DNA from: Biomaibacter acetigenes
GTDB taxonomy: Bacteria; Bacillota; Thermosediminibacteria; Thermosediminibacterales; Tepidanaerobacteraceae
DNA length: 64,000 bases
Direction of reading: 5' to 3'
Assembly: GCF_003691585.1 (NCBI RefSeq)
Contig: NZ_CP033169.1
Span: 62,001-126,000 of the forward strand
The position numbers and the translations under genes were made by a program. Numbering within the stretch: the stretch's first letter is position 1; each line of letters starts with the position of its first letter. This document shows positions 8,672-17,300 of this stretch, piece after piece. The notes under the pieces were generated by a model. The model was not told where the DNA came from, did not search any database, and was given only the letters and a program-made list of their open reading frames with translations.

Positions 8672-9691
8672 ATGAAACAGGTTCCGGTGGAAAAAGCGGT
8701 GGGCATGATTTTGTGCCAGGATATCACCAAAATCGTCCCCGGGGAGTTCAAGGGGAGGGCTTTTAAGAAAGGCCATGTGATACAAAAGGAAGATGTGGAT
8801 GAACTTTTGAAATTGGGAAAAGAACACATTTATGTCTGGGAACCCAGAGCCGGGGAAATCCACGAGGATGAGGCGGCCGTGAGGCTGGCGGGGGCTATGG
8901 CCGGAGAAAACGTAGAATATGGTGAACCAAAAGAGGGTAAATCTACATTGAGTTCAAGGATAAAGGGGCTCTATGAAGTGAACAGCGCCCTTTTAAGAAA
9001 AATAAATTCCATCGATATGGTTTCGGTGGCATCCCTGCCGGGAAATTTTGCCGTGGAAAAAGGCCGAAAGCTGGCTGGAGCCCGGGTCATTCCCCTGGTC
9101 ATCGAGGAAGAAAAAATCCAGAAGGTCGAAAATCTGTGCCGGGATAAAGGACCTACCTTTAGAGTGATCCCCTATAAGAGATTAAAGGCCGCGGTAATCA
9201 CCACCGGCAATGAGGTTTTCAAGGGCAGGATAGAGGATGGGTTCGGGCCCGTCATTTTAAAAAAGCTTGAATACTTTGAGGCCGATTACATGGGCCAGAC
9301 TCTGTGCCCCGATGATATGGAAGAGATAAAAAGGGCCATTTTAAGAGCCCGGGAAAAAGGCGCCGACTTGATAATCCTCACTGGAGGAATGTCTGTAGAC
9401 CCCGATGACCTCACGCCCGGGGCCATAAAAAGTACGGGAGCCACGGTGGTTACCTACGGCGCTCCGGTACAGCCGGGCAACATGTTTATGATGGCATATC
9501 TTGAAAGCGCTGCAGTCCTGGGGGTGCCGGGATGCGCCATGTATTACAGCACCACCATCCTCGATGTGGTGCTGCCCAGGATATTTGCAGGCAAAGTACT
9601 GAAAAAACAGGATTTTATAGATATGGGCGAGGGAAGCCTCTGCTCCAGCTGTGAATCCTGCCGCTATCCCAACTGCTATTTTTGCAGGTAA
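8672..9691 (+). CDS. Molybdopterin-binding protein with Cys-rich tail
   Basis: Protein of 339 residues with a MoaB/Mog-type molybdopterin-binding domain in its C-terminal half: AAVITTGNEVFKGRIEDGFG, then LIILTGGMSVDPDDLTPGAI, then LGVPGCAMYY. This relates it to MoeA and CinA-like proteins, but it lacks the complete MoeA layout. The last 20 residues carry six Cys (SLCSSCESC...NC.FC), a possible Fe-S or metal site. TGGAGG precedes the ATG. It is the third gene of the mod operon and probably helps insert or modify the molybdenum cofactor for an enzyme such as the one using the 2Fe-2S subunit upstream; the exact step is unknown. Confidence 0.85.
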   Translation: MKQVPVEKAVGMILCQDITKIVPGEFKGRAFKKGHVIQKEDVDELLKLGKEHIYVWEPRAGEIHEDEAAVRLAGAMAGENVEYGEPKEGKSTLSSRIKGLYEVNSALLRKINSIDMVSVASLPGNFAVEKGRKLAGARVIPLVIEEEKIQKVENLCRDKGPTFRVIPYKRLKAAVITTGNEVFKGRIEDGFGPVILKKLEYFEADYMGQTLCPDDMEEIKRAILRAREKGADLIILTGGMSVDPDDLTPGAIKSTGATVVTYGAPVQPGNMFMMAYLESAAVLGVPGCAMYYSTTILDVVLPRIFAGKVLKKQDFIDMGEGSLCSSCESCRYPNCYFCR

Positions 9692-9711
9692 AAATTTTAA
9701 CAAAGGTTTTG

Positions 9712-9739
9712 TTGACATTTTAAAAAAAGGTGGTATAAT
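9712..9739 (+). promoter_or_regulatory. Sigma-A promoter of proC
   Basis: TTGACA at 9712-9717 and TATAAT at 9734-9739, 16 bp apart, both perfect consensus. It drives the T-box leader that follows. Confidence 0.85.
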
Positions 9740-9745
9740 ATTAAG

Positions 9746-10034
9746 CAATATAAATTGATTTTGTTAGATAAAAGCATTGATGGGGAAAAGTAAGAACGGC
9801 CCCGGCGAAAAGAGAGGGAAACTCACCGGCTGAGAGGTTTCCTGCGCTCACGGTCTTCCGAACCCGCCCCGGAGCTTTTGGCGATGAGCCTAAACGGAGA
9901 TCCCCGCCGTTAAAATGGGGAGGGTATAACTCCGTAAAACCGGAGCGTACTTCAAAGAGGGGTCAAAAGACCCAAAAAAGGTGGTACCGCGGAAATCAAC
10001 CTTTCGTCCTTTAATGGACGAAAGGTTTTTTATT
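9746..10034 (+). ncRNA. T-box leader (tRNA-Pro sensing) of proC
   Basis: The conserved T-box core AGGTGGTACCGCGG is at 9979-9992, followed by a terminator hairpin AACCTTTCGTCC / GGACGAAAGGTT with T-run at about 9998-10031 and its competing antiterminator. In Stem I the string CGAAC-CCG-CCCCGG at 9859-9871 aligns with CGAAC-ATG-GCCCCGG of the metG leader in this window, placing the specifier at 9864-9866 (CCG, or CCC one base earlier). Both are proline codons, which fits the proC gene downstream. Uncharged tRNA-Pro would favour read-through. Confidence 0.92.
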
Positions 10035-10064
10035 TATCTAAAATCTTTCAGGAGGGAATCCATC

Positions 10065-10886
10065 ATGGAAGGCAGACTTGGAATCATAGGAGCAGGATCC
10101 ATGGCGGAGGCATTGTTAAAAGGAATGTTGAGCTGCAAGCTGTTCTCATCCGGGGATGTTTTTGTCATCAATAGAAAAAACGATGAGAGGCTGAATTTTT
10201 TCAGAGAAAATTACAGCGTGAATACCACCAGGGATTATAAAGAACTATTAAACGGGTGCCGCACCATAATCATAGCGGTAAAACCCAAAGATATGGGAGA
10301 ACTGCTTTCTCATATTCGGGAATATGTAACCCGGAATCATATTATAATATCGGTGGCTGCAGGAATTGACACCGGTTTTATTGAAAACCGGCTGGGGAAA
10401 GGGGTCCAGGTAGTCAGGGCCATGCCCAACACATCCTGCCAGGTGAAAGAATCGGCCACCGCCATCGCCCGAGGGCGCTATACCGGTGATGAAGCAATAA
10501 AAGTGGCAGAAGAAATCTTCTCTTCGGTCGGCAAGGTGGTTATAGTTGAAGAACAGGCCCTGGATGCGGTTACGGGACTTTCCGGCAGCGGTCCCGCATA
10601 CGTTTATCTTATGCTGGAGGCCTTAACCGAAGCCGGCATAAAAGCAGGGCTTGTTAGGGAGATTTCAGAGCAACTGGCCATACAAACGGTGTTTGGAGCT
10701 GCCAAGATGGCCCTGGAGAGCGGAGAAGCTCCGGTGCACCTGAGGAGAAAGGTGACTTCCCCCGGCGGCACCACCATGGCGGGAATTAACACACTTCAGC
10801 AGATGGGTTTTACCGCGTCTATAATGGAGGCTGTCAGGAATGCCGCCGAAAGGTCCAGGCAGATGATGATGGAAAACAGCAGGTAA
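10065..10886 (+). CDS. proC: Pyrroline-5-carboxylate reductase
   Basis: NAD(P)H-dependent reductase for the last step of proline synthesis, 273 residues. The dinucleotide fold starts LGIIGAGSMAEALLKG, with VRAMPNTSCQV and GLSGSGPAYVYLMLEAL later and TSPGGTTMAGI near the C-terminus. The frame is open upstream to 9981, but that part lies in the T-box terminator; ATG 10065 follows AGGAGGG by eight bases and gives the normal family length. Expression is controlled by the upstream proline T-box. Confidence 0.96.
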   Translation: MEGRLGIIGAGSMAEALLKGMLSCKLFSSGDVFVINRKNDERLNFFRENYSVNTTRDYKELLNGCRTIIIAVKPKDMGELLSHIREYVTRNHIIISVAAGIDTGFIENRLGKGVQVVRAMPNTSCQVKESATAIARGRYTGDEAIKVAEEIFSSVGKVVIVEEQALDAVTGLSGSGPAYVYLMLEALTEAGIKAGLVREISEQLAIQTVFGAAKMALESGEAPVHLRRKVTSPGGTTMAGINTLQQMGFTASIMEAVRNAAERSRQMMMENSR

Positions 10887-10928
10887 AGAAAATTTCGGTT
10901 GAGCTGGAAATAAAAAGGAGCTATAATA

Positions 10929-10957
10929 AAAGAAGAGACCACTGTCTCTTCTTTTTT
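10929..10957. terminator. Terminator between proC and abrB
   Basis: Stem AAGAAGAGAC / GTCTCTTCTT followed by a T-run, with A-rich sequence on the other side, so it can serve the convergent proC and abrB genes. Confidence 0.85.
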
Positions 10958-10980
10958 GCGGTTTTGATATAGGTTTTTGG

Positions 10981-11241
10981 CTATTCGCCGGTCTCAACCG
11001 AAAGTTTTTCGATTTCTTCAAGGCAGCTGGAGCATATGTTTTTGCCCTTGAAGTTTACAACATCTTCGGCGCTGCCGCAAAAAATACAGGCCGGCATGTA
11101 TTTCTTGAGTACGATTCTGTCGGCATCCACATAGATCTCCAGAGCGTCCCTTTCGGCGATGTCCAGGGTGCGCCTGAGCTCTATGGGAATGACCACGCGG
11201 CCGAGTTCGTCAACTTTACGGACAATTCCTGTGGATTTCAT
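10981..11241 (-). CDS. abrB: AbrB-type transition-state regulator
   Basis: Swapped-hairpin DNA-binding protein of 86 residues. The N-terminal AbrB fold reads GIVRKVDELGRVVIPIELRR, very close to B. subtilis AbrB/Abh/SpoVT. The C-terminal part has two Cys pairs (CIFCGS and CSSC) that could bind zinc, seen in many clostridial AbrB proteins. AGGGGGCG precedes the ATG. It is the neighbour of metG in the ancestral Bacillota order, here separated by an insertion of about 9 kb. It probably represses stationary-phase and sporulation genes during growth. Confidence 0.93.
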   Translation of the reverse strand: MKSTGIVRKVDELGRVVIPIELRRTLDIAERDALEIYVDADRIVLKKYMPACIFCGSAEDVVNFKGKNICSSCLEEIEKLSVETGE

Positions 11242-11288
11242 TTAATTCGCCCCCTATTTTCATCTTTCGACATTTACCCCTTAAGGAA

Positions 11289-11317
11289 AGAATACCAAAA
11301 ATTCCAATAAAAGTCAA
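11289..11317 (-). promoter_or_regulatory. abrB promoter
   Basis: On the minus strand TTGACT (11317-11312) and TATTCT (11294-11289) are separated by 17 bp, about 45 bp before the abrB start. Confidence 0.7.
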
Positions 11318-11371
11318 TAGTAATTTAAAATTTTTTCCTTTTTATCAAATTTATTCCGGAGGAGGATGCTC

Positions 11372-12322
11372 TTGCTGGAACTGGATGATAACCTTAAAAA
11401 AAGGTTTGAAGAGGCAGCAAATGCTTTAAAAATAAGACTTGGACAAAAAGCCAACAGGGATTTTCTAAAAAGGATCATGACCGAAAAAAAGACTGGCAGG
11501 TTTTATAAGTGTAAAAAAATGAATGCAGACGCCCTCGTGAAAATTGTCGAAAACGGTGGGGTTGCAGGAGTAGATGGTTCGACAAACAGCGGCGGGGGGA
11601 TATTCCCCTATGTGGTTACGCTGCAGCAGGCCCTGGCAAAGCACTGCCACCGGGAAATGCGGGATATACTTCTTTCGGACGCTTTTTCCCCGCTTCTCAT
11701 GGAAGAGGCTTTGAGTGAAGATGAGTATAGAGAGTATATCAAAGAAAAACTAGCTACTCTGGAGGTAAATGCAGCCCTCCTGGCACTGGAGGAATTTAAG
11801 CCCGCTGTGCTCCTGATGGACGGCTCCCTGGTGAGATTCAAGATCGAAGCATCTCACCTCTGGGAAAAATTAAAAAATAAAGCCGTAGAGCACGGCACCC
11901 TTCTGGTGGGGGTGGTAGAAGGAATAGCCACAAGTATAATCAGGTCTGCACTGAAAGATGTGCCCGAGATACCCCCCCAGGCCATGGACTGGGAGATCCT
12001 TTTTGGGCTCCTGGAGGTGGGGGAAGTGCTGGAAATGGCACCGGGCCTTTTCAAGGAAGGGTTTCGCACGTGTTTTGCCCGGTTTTCCACAGACCCCAAG
12101 CCCATAGGCTTAGATATGCCCGAAGAGCAATATGATTTTTTGGGACAGGTTGAAGATTTAATATTTACCCTGACGCCGGACAGCGGCAGGGGCATCCCCT
12201 TGTGGCTGGATATCATAGATAAAAAGGTCAGGATAACCAATATGATGATAGAAGCACTTATGAATACATACCTAGGGGAAGACTATGCCGAGCTTATCTG
12301 CCCCAAGAGGAGTAAGAGATAG
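11372..12322 (+). CDS. nurA: NurA-domain nuclease
   Basis: DNA end-processing nuclease of the NurA family, 316 residues. The catalytic acidic motifs are AGVDGSTNSGG near residue 70 and LLMDGSLVRF near residue 150, with the later conserved block GLDMPEEQYDF. NurA works as a dimer with the HerA hexamer to resect double-strand breaks in archaea and many thermophilic bacteria. The start is TTG 11372: the GGAGGAGG ribosome site ends at 11365, directly touching the ATG at 11366, so that ATG cannot be used efficiently. herA follows after 90 bp. Confidence 0.85.
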   Translation: MLELDDNLKKRFEEAANALKIRLGQKANRDFLKRIMTEKKTGRFYKCKKMNADALVKIVENGGVAGVDGSTNSGGGIFPYVVTLQQALAKHCHREMRDILLSDAFSPLLMEEALSEDEYREYIKEKLATLEVNAALLALEEFKPAVLLMDGSLVRFKIEASHLWEKLKNKAVEHGTLLVGVVEGIATSIIRSALKDVPEIPPQAMDWEILFGLLEVGEVLEMAPGLFKEGFRTCFARFSTDPKPIGLDMPEEQYDFLGQVEDLIFTLTPDSGRGIPLWLDIIDKKVRITNMMIEALMNTYLGEDYAELICPKRSKR

Positions 12323-12412
12323 AAAGCATGGGATGGATTGGTCGCTTTATAAACTTTTGTGTCTGACCCCGGAGTTGACCAAAGAAAATGATAGTCAGAT
12401 AGGAGTGATACT

Positions 12413-14239
12413 ATGCAGGTAGCAGGAATCACCACCCCCCAGGAGGTATTTGTGGCCTCCAGGGACAGAAAGTTCCGCATAAATGAGCTCCTGGTCATAG
12501 ATGACCCACACCAGGGACCCCTGATAGGCGAGGTGGTGGAGGCCAATTCTTACAACCGTTTCATACCGCTTTCTATAGAACATGCATTTAGCGATGCGCA
12601 TGTCCTGGAGTCCCTGAAATCTTTAGGCTACTCCATAGATGAGGATGAGATAAACATTGCTAAAGTCAAGCTTATGAGTGAGGCAAGTTACCCGGTGACG
12701 ACGGGGTCTTATGTGCACCTTCCCGGCTTTGCGGAAGTCAAAGGATTTTTGATAAAGGGTTCCCGGGAAGAGGGGCTTTTGCTGGGGGAAATCAAAAATA
12801 CCGAGGAAACGGCTCGAAGCATGGATGAAGATTTAAAAGGTCTTTTTTATATATATTCTGCAGGGAAGCTGGATAAAACCAAAAATGTGCCCTTTATCCT
12901 GGACTTGCGTTCCTTCCAGCAGTACCCCCATATAGGCATCTTTGGCGGGTCCGGTTCCGGGAAGTCCTTCGGCATGAGAGTTATCCTGGAAGAGCTCGCA
13001 AAACACAATATACCCACGGTAATCCTGGACCCCCATTATGAAATGGATTTTTCGGAAAGTCAGGAAGATATACCCAAAGCAGGAAATTTTAAAAAGGCCT
13101 TCAGCAAATTTCAGATCGGTGAACACATAGGTGTGGAATTTTTAAATCTTTCTAAAAGGGACCTCCTGGCGCTTCTCTCGGCGGTCAGCCCCCTTTCGGA
13201 AGCCATGAGCAGTGCCGTGGAAGTGCTTCACCGCCGGGGGGATACATATCTGAGCTTTTCTTCAAGGCTGGATGATCTGGCCCAGGCCCTGGAGATGGGC
13301 AGGTCCAAAATAGACAATGCCCTGCGGCAAGACATGGAACCTTCGGAAAGGGAGAGGTTCAGAAGGATGAGAGAGCTCCTGGAGGACTATCAAAATATAC
13401 CCCTGCCCTCGGTGCAGGGTATTGCCTGGAGACTGCGCAGGTTATACAGTTCAGGGCTTTTCAGCCATGACATAAAGCCCGTCAAGGAGGCCATGATGCA
13501 GGGCAAACTGGCGGTCATCCAGGGCCCCATATGGCTCTTGCAGGTGTTTTCCACATATATGCTTTCCAACATTTACCGCCAGAGAAGGGACTACAAGGAT
13601 AGCGAGCTTAAAGGCCAGATTCAGGGGGATTACTTCCCGCCCTTCGTGATAGCCACCGATGAGGCCCACAACTTCGCCCCCAAGGGCCGGGAAACCGCCA
13701 CCAAGGGCATCATCACCGAGATAGCCCAGGAAGGGCGGAAATACGGAGTTTTTTTAGTGCTGGCCACCCAGAGACCCACATTGCTGGATGAGACCGTCAC
13801 CGCCCAGCTAAACACCAAGATAATCTTCAGGACCGTCAGGGGTTCGGACATAGCCACCATCACCGAGGAGACGGACATAAAGGCCGAAGAAGCCCGGCGC
13901 CTGCCTTACCTGCCTTCGGGGGACGCCTTCGTGTCTTCGCCCCTATTCGGCAGGACCGTGGCGATACGGGTGAGATTCCCCTACACCAGGAGTCCCCATA
14001 CCCAGAATCCCATCGATGAGATAAAAAATCACCGGGCAAGCTCCGAGGAAAAACTGCTTTCCCTCATAAGCCAGCACCTGCCTATATACGCGGCCAATTT
14101 CGCCCGGGCGGTGGAGGATATAAACCGGGACTCCGAAGAAAAGTATGAGGTTAGGACATTAAAAGAGACCCTGGACGCCCTGGTGGAAAAGGGCAGGCTT
14201 AAAAAGCAGCCAAGCCCCCTGGGAGACATATATATGTAG
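12413..14239 (+). CDS. herA: HerA-type DNA translocase ATPase
   Basis: FtsK/HerA-superfamily ATPase of 608 residues. An N-terminal beta-barrel (HAS domain, residues about 1-120) is followed by Walker A IFGGSGSGKSFGM near residue 180 and Walker B PFVIATDEAHNFAP near residue 420, then LATQRPTLLDETV and a C-terminal arginine-finger region. It forms a hexameric ring that pumps DNA to NurA during break resection. The ATG follows AGGAGTGAT. The nurA-herA order is conserved and strongly supports the pair. Confidence 0.93.
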   Translation: MQVAGITTPQEVFVASRDRKFRINELLVIDDPHQGPLIGEVVEANSYNRFIPLSIEHAFSDAHVLESLKSLGYSIDEDEINIAKVKLMSEASYPVTTGSYVHLPGFAEVKGFLIKGSREEGLLLGEIKNTEETARSMDEDLKGLFYIYSAGKLDKTKNVPFILDLRSFQQYPHIGIFGGSGSGKSFGMRVILEELAKHNIPTVILDPHYEMDFSESQEDIPKAGNFKKAFSKFQIGEHIGVEFLNLSKRDLLALLSAVSPLSEAMSSAVEVLHRRGDTYLSFSSRLDDLAQALEMGRSKIDNALRQDMEPSERERFRRMRELLEDYQNIPLPSVQGIAWRLRRLYSSGLFSHDIKPVKEAMMQGKLAVIQGPIWLLQVFSTYMLSNIYRQRRDYKDSELKGQIQGDYFPPFVIATDEAHNFAPKGRETATKGIITEIAQEGRKYGVFLVLATQRPTLLDETVTAQLNTKIIFRTVRGSDIATITEETDIKAEEARRLPYLPSGDAFVSSPLFGRTVAIRVRFPYTRSPHTQNPIDEIKNHRASSEEKLLSLISQHLPIYAANFARAVEDINRDSEEKYEVRTLKETLDALVEKGRLKKQPSPLGDIYM

Positions 14240-14339
14240 TTGATTAAAATAACACTTTTAAATTTATTCTTTTGTATGATATATTAAAATATATACGATT
14301 GAAAATTGCTAAAAAAGACATCTAAAAAGGAGACGGGAG

Positions 14340-17300
14340 ATGGAGAGGAAGCGTTGTGCTGTAAAAAGATTCAATTTTACTTATTTCTTTTTTACCGTGC
14401 TCCTGTCGGCATGGTTTATCGCGCTTGCCGGAATTGCGTATGCAGCGCCGTCTTACGTTTCCCTTTCCTCGAGCCCACGGGACATAGCGGTTAACCCCGA
14501 TACCAACAAAATCTATGTGGCCACCGGCAGGGATGTAACAATTGTCAACGGAACGGACAATTCTACCGCATCTGTGGCTCCGGTGACGGCAGGATACAGG
14601 AATCTCGCCATCAACCGCAGGACAAACAAGATATATGCAGCTTCAGGCGAAAATGGCGTATCCGTGGCGGTGATTGACGGCGACGACGGTAGTTTTAATA
14701 TGATCACCAACATAGGGACTGCGGGCAGCGAACCCACGGCTATGGCTGTAAACGAGGCCATCAACAGGGTTTACGTAGCCTATCAGGACGAAAATAATAA
14801 CGGTAGTCTGGCCATAATCGATGGCGCCGCGGAAAACGTTGCAGCGTCCGTTTATTCCAGTATTGCAGTCGGAAAAACTCCCTGTGCCATAGCCGTAAAC
14901 CAGGCTGCCAGCAGGATTTATGTCGCCAATTCAGGCAGCGACAGCGTTTCGGTAATTGACGCGGTGTACAATAATGTCATCACAACCATCTCTGTAGGGA
15001 AAAATCCCCTGGACATAGCCATCAATGAGAAAACCAATAAAATTTATGTAGCCAACTATGGTATCCCAGGGGGCTACGGTACCGTCACTGTAATCGATGG
15101 GGTGCAAAATAAAGTGATCAATACTATCAATGCCGGAATAAATCCCTGCTCCCTGGCTGTAAACAGGGAAACCAACAGGATATATGTTGCCAACGCCGGC
15201 CATAATAGGAGTTACACATCCTCTTATGTCACATGTATCAACGGGGAAAAGGACAGCACGACGCGCATAAATCCGCAAGAGATTTTAAGCCCCCGAAGCA
15301 TAATGGTGAATGAAGATACCAATGAGATATATGTTGCAAATTACGACAAAAATGTGACCATAATCAGCGGAACTACCGGGAGTATTACAGTAATCCCCAT
15401 TTCAAGCAATCTGGACACTCAGCGGTACATAGCCTTTAATCCATCTTCCAACAAAGTCTATGTTGCCTATGACTCCGGTAATAATTCCTACAAACTTGCC
15501 ATTATAGATCTTCCAGCATTTATCAGCGCCACTACAAATGAAAACGGCACCGCAATCATACTTACTTTCAGCGGCATAATGGCGGAACCATCGGGTAAAC
15601 ACGGGCAGTTCAGCGCTACGGTCAACGGAGAACCCCGACATTTCAGTGCGGCGGCTCTTCACCCAGGGGATGACGCCAGGATAGACCTTACTCTCGAAGG
15701 CACGCCCATTTCCCCGGGCGACACGGTAACTGTGACCTACAGGGCAGGCGATATACGGGATTTAGCCGGCCGCCCGCTGCAATCTTTCACAGATGAGGCC
15801 GTGATTAATAAAGTGGTTCGATTTGAGATTATTGTTCCATCGCCGGTGAGAGCGGGCATACCGTTCAATATAACCATTAATGCCCAGGAACAAGGCCGCG
15901 CTGTTTATTATAACGGCACGAAAACTCTTGCTTTCAGCGGGCCGGGAATCAGCCCCGGAGGTTATACGCCCTGTTACACGAATACGGTAAGCTTTGAAAA
16001 AGGATATGCTCAAAATATTTCCACCACCCTGTTCAGGGCGGAGACAGCAGCCCTGGTGGCTGCCGACGGCGGTGCCAGGGGCAGTGCATGGATCACGGTG
16101 GAGCCCGCCGATATCTCGTGCTTTGAGGTGACCACCCAAAATGTTGGCAGGGAGAAAGCAGGTAAGCCTTTTAGCGTGATATTGAAGGCCAAAGACGCTT
16201 ACGGAAATCTGGCCACAGGATATACCGGCATCCACAGCATAAGCTGGAATTGGACGGCATCCGGTTCCCCCAACGGTACTTTGCCGGTAAAACCGGCCGA
16301 TGGCAGCGTGATGTTTACGAACGGTATGGCCGCTGTGGATGGATTCATGCTGACCAACGCCGGTGAAATGCCGGCCATCACAGTAACCGATGAAAGCGGC
16401 CATACCGGCGGCGCATCCATAATGGTGGAACCCGGCCACGCCTCTTTGTTTGCCATAACAGCGCCGCAAACGGTTACGGCGGGCAGTGAGTTCGCCATCC
16501 AGCTCATAACAAAGGATACATACGGTAATATAGCGGCAGGATATAGGGGAACCGTACATTTAACCAGTACTGACAGTAAAGCCATACTTCCGGATGTCTA
16601 TACTTTCACCGGTTCCGACGGAGGCGTAAAAGATTTCAAATTGACCCTGAAAACTGCGGGTACACATACAATTACAGCTACAGATACTGAAACAGAAGTC
16701 CTTTCGGCGACAACCCACGGCATCACCGTCAGCGCAGGCGCTCTGGATGCGCAGAGGTCTGCAGTGAATGCCCATCCGGACAGTGTACCTGCGGATGGCA
16801 GGACGTCTTCTACCGTTACTGTGGTACTAAAGGATGCCTGTGACAACCCCCTGAAGGGGCATGCTGTGGTCCTGGAACAGGGCGGTGGTGCCTCACAAAT
16901 AATGCCCCTCCTGGGTATTTCTGATACCGATGGAAAGGTGGAATTTATAGTATCGAGCAGCAGGGCAGATACCGTCACGTTCACGGCTGTAGATATCACA
17001 GACCATGAATCAGCAGTGGGTACCGCTCGGGTGGTATTTACGTCTACCAATGCCAATCTGAAGGGCTTTTCCCTCAGCAGAGGAAGTTTTAAGCCGGAGT
17101 TTGATCCGAGGATTACCGAATATACCGCCAGTGTAGACAACAGTGTGAGCAGTTTAACCGTTACGCCAATACCGGAAGACATTAATGCGAGGGTTGCAAT
17201 CAACGGTATCCCGGTGGCCGGCGGACAGGCCTCACAGCCAATAGATTTGAATGTGGGCAGCAACACCATCACTGTCCTGGTTACCGCCCAGGATGGGGTT

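Noticed and set aside
15762-16559. Long minus-strand ORF of 265 codons within the S-layer protein gene
   Set aside because: Frame shadow of a repeat-rich gene; no ribosome site or family motif.
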